Positions 56,101 through 64,000 of a DNA stretch of 64,000 bases are shown here, one piece after another. The stretch comes from Climacteris rufus (lineage: Eukaryota > Chordata > Aves > Passeriformes > Climacteridae): the NCBI GenBank assembly GCA_013398175.1, contig VZRZ01005355.1, positions 259,952 to 323,951 on the forward strand, in the 5' to 3' direction. The notes under the pieces were generated by a model. The model was not told where the DNA came from, ran no database searches, and saw only the letters and a program-made list of their open reading frames with translations. The number at the start of each line of letters is the position of its first letter. Position 1 is the stretch's first letter. The position numbers and the translations under genes are program-made.

Positions 56101-58978
56101 AATATGGACAGGTTTCTTGCAGGTGCAGGGGTTGGGCTGGGTTCCAGCTGTGTTTGGCTGTTCCTTTCCAAAACTTTGTTGCCAACAGATTCCCAACTTC
56201 GCTCGAGCCTGGCGCAGCGTGGTGCTGTCCCCCTTCCTCACAGGTAGGGCTGGCACTCCTGGCTGCTCCTGGAGTCACTTGCTTGTGGATTTACTACACT
56301 GTGTTCTCTTTCTTTCTCAGCTTCATGTCCACCAAGCCCTAAACAGCTGCAGGAGTGCTGTGAGTGCTTTGTGATTCTGCTCAAGTGAGTTCAGAGTCCT
56401 CACCTCGCCCTGTTCCTGAACGTTCTGTACATAAACCAGCCTTGCATTGCCTTTACAGTGTCAAAAAGCACAAACAAGCAGTAGCTTGTTCACCACAATG
56501 CTCTGACTTGCTCAAAACGACCACCACACTCAGAGAGCCTGACTTGAACCAAAAGTTAATTAGGAAATAGAACAGGTTTGGGTTGGGAGGGACCTTGCAG
56601 ATTATCTGGAAGGGGATCCTACACTCCAGTGCAGACACATCTGTACCAAAGCTCTGCTCTGGCAGTTGGCCAACAATTCCTATCAAAATGGGACCTTGGC
56701 TGCTAAGAAAGTGGAGTTGGGTTGGATTTTTCAAACTAGAAAATCCCCATGCATTTGTATTCAGTGCAACTTTGACTTGCTTGGCCATTCCTGAAATTAG
56801 GATGAGGTAGAAAGGTGTTGCTCTCCCTGACTCCCAAACCTCAGGGCAGTTTTGCTGACAGCACTGAGCCATCCATTTAAACATATCCCAGCTGAGACCT
56901 TCCCTCCTGATCTCCTGAAGGTGTCCTGTCCTGGCTGACCTGGATGTCATTGGAATTGCTAAACAATACAGCCAGCTGGAGCTCCCAGCCTTTGCCCTGG
57001 GCTGCCTCTTGCTCATTCCTCAGTCTGAGAAGCGAGAGCAGCAGATTCAGGTAAATAACAACTTTTATGTCCTTTCTGTGCAAGGGAAGTCTTTTAGCAT
57101 GTCCTGCTCAACAGAGACTGTCAAAGGTGGTAACTCAGAACTCCAGTTAACTTAAACACATCCCTGCTGAGAGCTGCTCAACATTTCCCACCCACAAAGG
57201 CTTCTGAAGGGCTCATGTGAACACTTCCTCTTCTTTTTTTCCTTTGAAGTAAACCCAGCTTCAAGTCATCCTCAGTAGCTCTGTCATATGACTTTGCCTT
57301 TAAAGAACTTGAGGATGTTTGATGGGATCCCATAAAACACATGGGAAAAAAAACCAGTAAAACCCAAGCCAGAGCAGATTGTAAGAAAAGCACTGAATCC
57401 TGCTTTGGAAGAGTGTGGAGTTGAAAGCTCCTGACTTCCAAGGAAGATGTTTGCTGTGCACCACAAATTCTGATAGAAACCTCCTGCTTTAAAGCCATAT
57501 CCTCACTATCCATGAATCTTCCCATTTTCTTTTCTCATTTGTTTCCATGAATTTATGCTCTGCATTGTTCTCCCAGGTGAAGCATTCCAGGCTGTTCCCA
57601 CATTTCTTGAGAGCAAACTGGGACCAGTAAAGGCATCTTAAATTCTTTCACTTCCAGTCATTAAAGTTTACATTCAGAAAGGTTTTCCCAAATCACAGCT
57701 TAAGTGTAACACATTCAGCCTGCTGGCAGTGAGTCAAAGAAATCTGTAACAGCTACAGCAAAACTCCCTGTGAGAGTTAAAAGCAACACTCAGTCCAACC
57801 ACACAGATCATGGTTTGATAATTTTAGATTTGCACATAGAATTTCAAAACATTCCTGAACAAATCAAATACTTGTTCTGAAGGGAGAGTTCCTACTTTAG
57901 TCACTCACAGAATAATTATGTTTTGTAACTTATTTTCACCAGGGTTTCTTATCAACCTGTAACAAAGAAACTGTGCTGCAACAAATAGATGAACAGATGG
58001 ACACTGGAGAAGTTGTAGCATTTGCTTCTCAGGTAAATAAATCAAATTTACTTCACTTCCCTTTGACTTGGAGGCTTCATTCAAAAGCAAAATGTCTACT
58101 GTTTAAAATATTAACACTTTTCATTCCTAAAACTTAAATCTACAGATCAGGTCTTTGGTTTTGGACAGTATCATCAATGAGAAGCTCTATGAAAAGTTCT
58201 TGAAAACCAAGTATTATCCACTGTTGAAGCAACAACTGATGAACACCCACAGAATGAAAGAGCTGGTGGATTATTTTGCCAAAAAGAACTGGTAAGTTAA
58301 TAAAAGGTAAGAAAAACCAGGTGTAACTGGCAGTAATTACAGGAATTGAATCTCTCCTTTGTTTCATTTTCCTCTGTTTGAAGTCAGGGAGGTTTTCTAG
58401 TACTGAATCTCCAAGGATTTTTAAAGTATTGCTAAGTTAAATAAAGAAATAAGTCTCATCTCACTATTTTACATGGGATCATACTTGCTTTTTCTACTTC
58501 TATTGTCTACATTCTGGGCTTTTTAGAGAGCTTAATTTGACAAAGTTGATAAATTTTTGCCTCTTACAGCCTCGATGATGCAACAGCCCTGATTCAAGAG
58601 TATCAAGAGAAATGTGGAAATCCTGCTCTGGCAGACATCCCATCCTCTGATCTTCTGAAGGTAAAACCAACCACTTCTGCACCTCAGGCACTATTTGCTC
58701 CTTTTTTTTAAAGAATTTCACTCAACTTCTTGCAAAAATACTTTTAGCCAATCTAGTTTAGTAAAATACATTGTATATAATAAAATACTCTTCATTCATG
58801 TAAGTAATTCATTTTACCTGAACCAAATCTGTGCCACGCTAAGCTTCCAAGTACTTTCACAGGTCTTGGATCATACCCCATTTTCCTAAGCCCTGCTAAT
58901 ATTTTTTTGACCTTCCAGATGTACCTGAATGGATCAGAGGAGTCCTGTGTCCTGGACCTGTCATCAATAAGGTCTTGA
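29035..58978 (+). CDS. KNTC1: Kinetochore-associated protein 1 (ROD), 63 coding exons
   Basis: KNTC1 is the large subunit of the RZZ complex with ZW10 and ZWILCH. At unattached kinetochores RZZ recruits Spindly-dynein and MAD1-MAD2 and sustains the spindle checkpoint. I placed 63 exons whose phases all join, giving 6687 nt, 2228 aa (human 2209). The start MWNDIELLLNDDTG is preceded by a TTTATCCCAG acceptor at 29028, so an upstream noncoding exon is expected. The N-terminal part (about residues 1-400) matches the beta-propeller, with VVGERSGNFHLIHIPSKQTL and LDNLLFVLDTE. The rest is the long alpha-solenoid related to NAG/Sec39 tethering proteins, with the Rod C-terminal region in roughly the last 650 residues. 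The end is MYLNGSEESC...SSIRS and a TGA stop. Identity is certain; a few exon edges could shift by a codon. Confidence 0.97.
29731..29782 (+). repeat. 29-bp tandem duplication
   Basis: TGAATGCCTATCCATAAAAC recurs at 29731 and 29760, about 40 bases before the KNTC1 exon at 29821. Confidence 0.85.
45156..45240 (-). mobile_element. CR1-type LINE tail abutting KNTC1 exon 37
   Basis: CAGACTGGCTGGGTTGGAAG, then GGGACATTAAAGATC and CCAACCCTGTGCCATGGGCA, is a clear CR1 3' end in reverse orientation. It starts about 4 bases after the exon at 45096-45152. Confidence 0.8.
46538..46735 (-). mobile_element. CR1-type LINE fragment, about 200 bp
   Basis: TTTCAGTTGGAAAAGACC, GAGTCCAACCCTTAACCTA, CACTGCCAAGCCCACCACTA-like and CAGCCTGTTCCAA blocks follow the standard avian CR1 order in reverse orientation. 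It lies in the KNTC1 intron after the exon at 46386-46490. Confidence 0.85.
50123..50227 (+). repeat. 65-bp tandem duplication
   Basis: A 39-base identical block beginning TTGCTGCCCAGAGGAGCTAA occurs at 50123 and again at 50188. It lies in a KNTC1 intron and indicates a recent local duplication. Confidence 0.85.
51065..51180 (-). mobile_element. CR1-type LINE fragment
   Basis: GAATCACAGAATGGGTTTGG, GGGACCTAAAGCAAAGCCCA and GACACCTCCCACTGGGCCAG match a CR1 3' end in reverse orientation. It lies in a KNTC1 intron. Confidence 0.8.
56573..56660 (-). mobile_element. CR1-type LINE tail fragment
   Basis: CAGGTTTGGGTTGGGAGGGA followed by CCTTGCAGATTATCTGG is a diverged CR1 tail in reverse orientation within a KNTC1 intron. 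The left boundary is clear, the right one is not. Confidence 0.6.
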
Positions 58979-59430
58979 TTTACCCTTTTCCTTCCTCCCT
59001 CTCCTGGCAGGAGGAGGGTCTGTGCTTTCAGAACAGGTCAAGAGAACATCAGAATAAAACCCCAAAGCTTTTACCAAAAGCTTCCACAACCTTCCCACCT
59101 TTTTTCCAGCTGTTCTAGGCTGTTTCTCCCCCATTCTCCATCCCCATGCAAACAGAAGATCCTGTTTGTAGTCAACAATAATGTTCATACTCAGCACTTT
59201 AACTTTAGGAAGGATTGAAGTTTATTTCCTTTACTTCTGTATTTCTCCATGTTCAGGCCTGTGTCAGCATCACTCTGACATTTCACTCACAACAACCTAA
59301 CCTTGCACAATTGTGAGAAACTTTTTAAATAAACCTGCAGGGGGTGTAGTTCATGTACAATACGTTGTAGACAAATTGCAAATTTAACTACAATGAGCAT
59401 GAATAAACTTATATATCAATTTTGGCCTTA
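58979..59430 (+). other. KNTC1: KNTC1 3' untranslated region
   Basis: Noncoding sequence after the KNTC1 stop. AATAAA signals occur at 59053-59058, 59328-59333 and 59402-59407; the last two are followed by T-rich or TG-containing sequence and are the more likely end. From here to the VPS29 3' end near 60340 I see no gene. Confidence 0.5.
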
Positions 59431-60339
59431 CCTTATTCTATAAGCCTGTTTTAATTCTGAGTTCCAGTCACTAAAATTCCTTGAACAATGTGTGCCAAGG
59501 TTTTCTTTCCAACTCTGTCCTGTCTGCAGCAGGATAGAGCAAACAGGCAGGAGCTTCACTGCATGAGGTACAATGAGGCAGAGATTTCTGAGACACCAGC
59601 CTGCAATCTCTTTGGCCAGGGCAAAGCAGGGTTATTTTGAATAGAAATTAGTTATTTAATCAGCTCATGACACAGAAGTAAAGCTTCCAGCTGCTGGAAA
59701 GGTCATAGTGCAAAGGCCAACATCTGCCAAGGAAACTGCCCCACCATTCTAAATGTTCTGCTGTAGCAGACAAAAGATAAAACTCTGTTTTGGTGGAAAG
59801 GTACAGCAGTTGTGACAATTGGGAGCTGTTAAATGCATCCTGTTCCCTGCAGCCCTGGGAACAGAAGAGCCAGAAGTTCCACATGTCCCAAGCAATCCAT
59901 ATTTATCTTCAATAGCAGCACATGTGCCAGCTGGAATTCCATGAGTTCAAGCCTCTGTACATGGAGTGTCAAATATGACCCAGAAATACAGGAAAGCCTC
60001 TCCTCACTGGTTAGAGATGTAATGAGATCATTCATTAAAGCACAGGGATGTCTGAAACTGCTTCAATCAGAGAAAGACTCCAACTTTCTACAGTGAAATT
60101 ATGAGGTAATTGTAATACTTTGAGTCTATCAAGCCATTTTATGCCTTTAACTTAGCTGAGAATGTTAAACTGAGAGAATGAAATATAAACTGGGTTGTGA
60201 AGCAAAGGCAGCCTGTTCCCAGAGCCCTCCATCTCTTGGTTCAAGCCCTTTGTGTCCCTCAGAAGCTGAACACCAAAGCACAGCCTGAGCCACCCCAACT
60301 GCTGCATTCTCCCCCCACAACAGCTCACAAAGCTCAGTT
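59431..60339. other. Spacer between convergent KNTC1 and VPS29
   Basis: About 0.9 kb with only short unsupported reading frames on both strands. No exon, transposon tail or RNA gene recognised. Confidence 0.5.
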
Positions 60340-60578
60340 TTTCTATGAAGTGGAGTTTATTACAACATTAAGGAACAGTATTGAGACAGTCATCTTAATG
60401 GAATATTTTACAAATCAATTCATACAGAGAAAAGCAAACACAAGGTTGTTGCAATTCATGACCAAGGAGTTACATGGTTAAGCTGTTAGAGACAGTGCAG
60501 GGCTGTAAACCAGCAGCAAGTTCTGGAACTTGCAGTTCAGGAGGAGATGGTAAAAATACCAGACAAGCAAAAACATCT
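60340..60578 (-). other. VPS29: VPS29 3' untranslated region
   Basis: Sequence after the VPS29 stop with an AATAAA on the minus strand at 60357-60362 (TTTATT on the plus strand). The end is inferred. Confidence 0.55.
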
Positions 60579-63500
60579 TTAAGATTTCTTGTACTCGATT
60601 CTTTCTACTTTCACATCATCTCCAATGAGTTGATAGACATATGTAACTACTGTAGAAGCCTGGATGTCCATCAGCACAAATGAAGGGATGATGTTGCTGC
60701 AAAGAGAGGAAAGAATTCACAGTGACTGTGTGTCTATAATCTTCTTAGCACTGTTTGATCACTATTTAGCAGAAATCACTCTGACAAAAATGGATATTAA
60801 TTCTGTAAGTGCAGCACATGAGATCTGAGGCTTGAAGTATTTCATGTTTCAGTCAAGGAGACTGAGCAAGTGCAACTATGTAAGTTAAACAAGGATAACA
60901 TTTAAAATATTAACATTAACCCTCATGAGTTTGTAGTTCAGTTTTGTTCAGAAAAGAACCCCCCATCTTCACTTACTTCTCTAAGGCATGGTAGGCTCCT
61001 GTAGCTGATCCTGGGTTGATATAGAATTTGTTTTCATGTTCAAATGCCTCAAATTTGTGTGTGTGTCCTGAAATGAGGATGTCCACATCAAACTGCCTCT
61101 GCAGCAGTGCCAGGCTGGCCATGTCCCCCCAGGGAATCACCTGATGGCCATGAATCAGCCCAATTTTGAACTGTCCCACTGTCACAACTTTCTGTTCAGG
61201 ATAATTCAGGTTCTAAAAAGAAAAAAAAAATTAAAACAAACAGATTAGATGGACAGATTTATATTTAAAACCAACTTGCAACACCAAGCAGAGAAATGTC
61301 AGGAACTCATTCCATCACCCACCATTTTACTTGAGGGAACACAAACGTTGCCTTTATGTAAAAGATGCCCAAAAATGAACACTACCTCATCAAAGTCCCC
61401 TCTGACAACGTGAACATCCCCAGCCAGGGTCTTGAGGTAGTCATAGGTGTCCTTGGTGCAGAGGTTTCCTGTGCACAGGATGTGTTGGATCTTCCCAGGC
61501 ACCAGCAGCTTTTTGAACTTGGCTGGGAGGCTGTTGCAGCGATGGGGGATGTGGAGATCTCCCAGCACCAACACCAACTGCCAGGGCCAGGACAGGGAGA
61601 GAGATGTTACAGACCCTCCTCAGGGCACAGGCAGCACTGCAAGGGCTGCTTCAGATCACAACTTTGCATTTTGATGGGGAATACACACTGAAATATGCAT
61701 GAAATGGTGATGGAATACTGCTCTATTCCAGGGCCTTCAGGCCATGATCACAGGGGGCTTTACAGACACAAGTCTACAGAATTATTTTTATTTGGTTGCT
61801 GAAAGCCAGTGCAAGATAACACATTCCTGTTATATTACCTTATGTATTTTACACCAAAGTGAGAACTTCCATAACCTATCTCACCTTCTTCCTCTCTAGC
61901 ACAGACCTGGCTAAACTGCAACCACTTCCCTTAAAAAAACTCTTCATCCAAGTGTCTTTCCCCTTATAAAATAAAAAAATATTTTAAAAAGCAGCAGATT
62001 TGCAACAAGTGTTAATAGCTGACCAGAATAGGAAGTGTGTTCAGAGTCCATATTGCAGGAACCACTGAACAACAGAATAAGGCTAAAAAATAACAATAAA
62101 ATACAAACAGGGCACTGCAGAGAAGCCAATCCAGGTCACTGCACAGAGTGTTCCTGTCACCACTTCTACACATTTATAGTTTCAGCACAACAGATGCCAG
62201 AATAAAAATGAAGTGGGGGCTTCAAAATTTAGGGTTCAGATGATGCAAGGCCACAGTTTGACACCACAGGCTTTAAATCTGCAAATAAAGAACTAATGTG
62301 AGCAACACAAAGTCAATTAATGATGCAAAAAGGGCAGGAGCAGCTCTGTAAAGCAGGGAGGGGATGTTATGGCACTGCACTGGGAAAAGCCTGGATCTGG
62401 AGACACTCAGCCCTGGGAACTCAGTGAATTTATTAAAGAGATTTTATCTCCCAACTCATTTTAGTGAGGCAGTTCCTAAAATGACACCATCAAATGTGCT
62501 TGTAAAGGACACAGCCCGGATTTATTTCTACAAACAAATATAACTAGGGTAGGAAACTGTATTTTTAAAGATTTTTTCATGTATTTTTAGGCCATGCAGT
62601 TACCTCCATGCTGACAGCCCTCGAAAAAGGAAAGGGGAACTTGGGTGGGTTTTTTGACTGGTTTTGGGGTTTTTTTTAGATTAAGAACATCTCAGTGCCA
62701 CCACCAAAGCCATTTGGAGGCAGATGGTTGAAAGTATTGATAAAGCAATGCAAAAGCTTTTTAATCAATTAGTGACCAAGTTAAAACTCAACCAGGAGAG
62801 GACAAAAAAGAGAAAAGACATTTTTAATGCTCTTTGAAGAGTAATAAGGGAGTAACTGATTTTGATTAATAAGTGGCAATAGATTGTCTTACTGCTATAT
62901 ATAAGGGGCTTAAATGTGCAATAACCATTTGATGTTTAATAAAATTACCCTGCCACTTACAGAACCCAGCAGTGTGGGCACTCAACACAGACATTATCAA
63001 AACATCACATTTCATCTCCCATTAATTAAAGAAAATCTTGGCAAGCAACAGTAACCAAACCCAATTAAGAGCACTGCAGTGCGTTTAATCATCACAGGTA
63101 TCTGCAGCACGAAGCAGTGGCAGAGAAGGATAAACCAGCTGGATTTTACCAGGAATTTGGGTGGGGATTGCCCAGCAGCCCCTGATTCCTCGGAGCCACT
63201 GCCAGTGACACGGAGTACCACGAACGAGCCCTCACCCCCGGTGTTAGCAAGAGCCAAGGAGTGACTTACTCTGTGCCCAGCCTGATTGCAATGAAGGAGT
63301 TGATTGCAGGGGATGGAAAACAGGGCGGAACATGATCAATGTTAAACGAGAGGAAGCAACAGAAGAGAAAACACAGCCAAATGAACGGGCAAATAATAAT
63401 TAATGAATTGTCGATGTTATGAAAGAAGCGTTAAATTAAACAAAAACAAAATTAATGCGATTACGATAAAATTAATACAAATCATAAACGCGGCTCCTGC

Positions 63501-63722
63501 AGGGACGGCCCGGCCCTCACCCCCCGGGGGGCCTCGCCTCAGCTGAGGGCCGCCCTCCCGCCCGCTCTGCTCCGGCCCGGCCGGGTCGGGAGCGGCTGTT
63601 ATGACCGTGCCGGGGTTCCCGGTGTGTCCCGGTGTGTCCGGGTGTGCCCCGGTGTGTCCGGGTGTGTCCGGGTGTGTCCCGGTGTGTCGGGGTTGGGCCC
63701 GGGGTCCCCCCGCTCTCACCAT
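60579..63722 (-). CDS. VPS29: Vacuolar protein sorting-associated protein 29, 4 core coding exons
   Basis: VPS29 is a metallophosphoesterase-fold protein that acts as a scaffold in retromer (with VPS35 and VPS26) and retriever for endosome-to-Golgi or plasma membrane recycling. Coding exons in gene order: 63720-63722 (ATG only), 61386-61577, 60977-61212, 60579-60696. They join in phase to 549 nt, 182 aa plus stop, the same length as human. Exon 2 begins LVLVLGDLHIPHRCNSLPAK and carries the GDLH and GNLC phosphoesterase-like motifs. Exon 3 has GLIHGHQVIPWGD and DILISGHTHKFEAFEHE. The last exon ends in KVERIEYKKS. An alternative 12-nt exon at 63270-63281 would add AGHR after Met. The gene is convergent with KNTC1. 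Confidence 0.96.
63270..63281 (-). CDS. VPS29: VPS29 alternative 12-nt microexon (AGHR)
   Basis: The minus strand reads ...CAATCAG then GCTGGGCACAGA then GTAAGTCA, so 12 bases are framed by an acceptor and a strong donor. They encode Ala-Gly-His-Arg in phase 0 and would give MAGHRLVLVLGDLH, the N-terminus of the longer known VPS29 isoform. Skipping gives MLVLVLGDLH. Conservation with the mammalian isoform makes chance unlikely. Confidence 0.8.
63611..63702 (+). repeat. 10-bp CpG-rich minisatellite in VPS29 intron 1
   Basis: Tandem units of the form GGTGTGTCCG with small changes (CCCC or CCGG variants) repeat about nine times, ending some 12-15 bases inside the first intron of VPS29. The repeat creates open frames rich in Thr-His-Pro-Gly that are not genes. 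Confidence 0.85.
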
Positions 63723-63831
63723 CGCGCCCGCTCCGCTCCGGCCCTCCCGGAACCCGCCCGGCACCGCCCCCGCTACGGCGGCTGCGGAGGGACAACACAG
63801 CGCCGAACGCGCTCGTGCCGACTTCTCCGCT
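63723..63831 (-). promoter_or_regulatory. VPS29 GC-rich 5' region
   Basis: About 110 GC-rich bases between the VPS29 start codon and the LTR-like block. They must hold the 5' UTR and perhaps the core promoter. The start codon is followed at once by a GTGAGA donor. Confidence 0.5.
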
Positions 63832-64000
63832 TGATGCCTAAAAGGCCAGCCCAAAAACTGAGGGCAGGCAGGAGTAAGGGAATAAAAGGTGGGTATTTAT
63901 TTGAAGGGCCTTCAAAGGTACATTGAGGGCAGACAAAGCCCCCTCCTTGGGGCATCACCCAAAGTGGATGACGAGTCACGAGTTCTCCACCCTTTTATAG
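63832..64000 (-). mobile_element. Probable ERV-type LTR, 3' part, truncated by window edge
   Basis: Read on the minus strand, the block begins with TATAAAAGGG at the window edge and has an AATAAATA polyA signal about 100 bases on. It continues through CCTTTTATTCCCTTACTCC and ends GGCATCA just before the CpG-rich VPS29 sequence. TATA box, polyA signal and a terminal CA are the expected order of the U3 end, R and U5 of an LTR, and the sequence resembles songbird LTRs that I remember. No retroviral coding sequence is in the window. It points toward VPS29. Confidence 0.45.

Larger units (their letters stand above)
48561..58978 (+). other. KNTC1: KNTC1 coding exons 43-63 (Rod C-terminal region)
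   Basis: Exons: 48561-48771, 49435-49524, 49791-49962, 50429-50487, 50633-50849, 51419-51492, 52360-52570, 52673-52782, 53153-53202, 53564-53642, 54308-54426, 54549-54684, 55051-55146, 55828-55884, 56189-56243, 56321-56384, 56921-57050, 57943-58032, 58146-58291, 58570-58660, 58919-58978. Conserved pieces are SYKRISPPVDLEHQYVLEQV, SEESFPTLLLISKLMK, VLITHHLNTGEH, GMIKGLWKNHSHE and LWNGLLQKLLGFNM. Five acceptors in the gene end in AAG rather than CAG/TAG. Confidence 0.92.

Noticed and set aside
63417..63854. 145-codon frame on the minus strand including the VPS29 ATG
   Set aside because: It reads through the GTGAGA donor into the intron minisatellite; the true exon codes only for Met.

Overview
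The window is nuclear DNA of a vertebrate, almost certainly a bird. The evidence is genes with many short introns, protein sequences close to but distinct from mammalian orthologs, repeated CR1-type LINE tails with the typical avian 3' end, and an LTR at the right edge that resembles songbird LTRs (passerine is my inference, not proven). No bacterial-type operon, CRISPR array, tRNA or rRNA was seen.

Four protein-coding genes were rebuilt exon by exon from splice sites, reading-frame continuity and remembered ortholog sequence. (1) ZCCHC8, minus strand, 14 coding exons, 13026 down to 2322, complete at 699 aa. (2) RSRC2, minus strand, 9 coding exons visible, 24963 down to 13994, with only the short first coding exon missing. 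(3) KNTC1 (ROD), plus strand, 63 coding exons, 29035-58978, complete at 2228 aa. (4) VPS29, minus strand, 63722 down to 60579, complete at 182 aa, plus an optional 12-nt microexon.

Layout: 1-1644 lies beyond the ZCCHC8 polyA signal and holds one or two unassigned exon-like blocks on the minus strand. ZCCHC8 and RSRC2 follow each other in the same direction, with about 0.5 kb between the RSRC2 polyA signal and the ZCCHC8 start codon; that interval is a CpG-rich promoter. RSRC2 and KNTC1 are divergent and share a GC-rich promoter region that contains a 666-base assembly gap (27788-28453) next to a 39-bp minisatellite. KNTC1 and VPS29 converge. The right edge is the VPS29 CpG promoter with an LTR-like sequence about 110 bp upstream of its start codon.

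Functions: ZCCHC8 is the scaffold of the nuclear exosome targeting (NEXT) complex. RSRC2 is an arginine/serine-rich nuclear protein of uncertain role. KNTC1 is the large subunit of the RZZ complex in the spindle checkpoint. VPS29 is a retromer/retriever subunit. They form no common pathway; the grouping is vertebrate synteny, and the KNTC1-VPS29 junction differs from the human order as I remember it.

The most interesting observations are two apparent U12-type (minor spliceosome) introns in ZCCHC8, one of them AT-AC; the VPS29 microexon and Met-only first exon; the LTR close to the VPS29 start; a CR1 tail abutting a KNTC1 splice donor; and paired ZNF143-like motifs in the ZCCHC8 promoter. I did not find a wholly new gene system.
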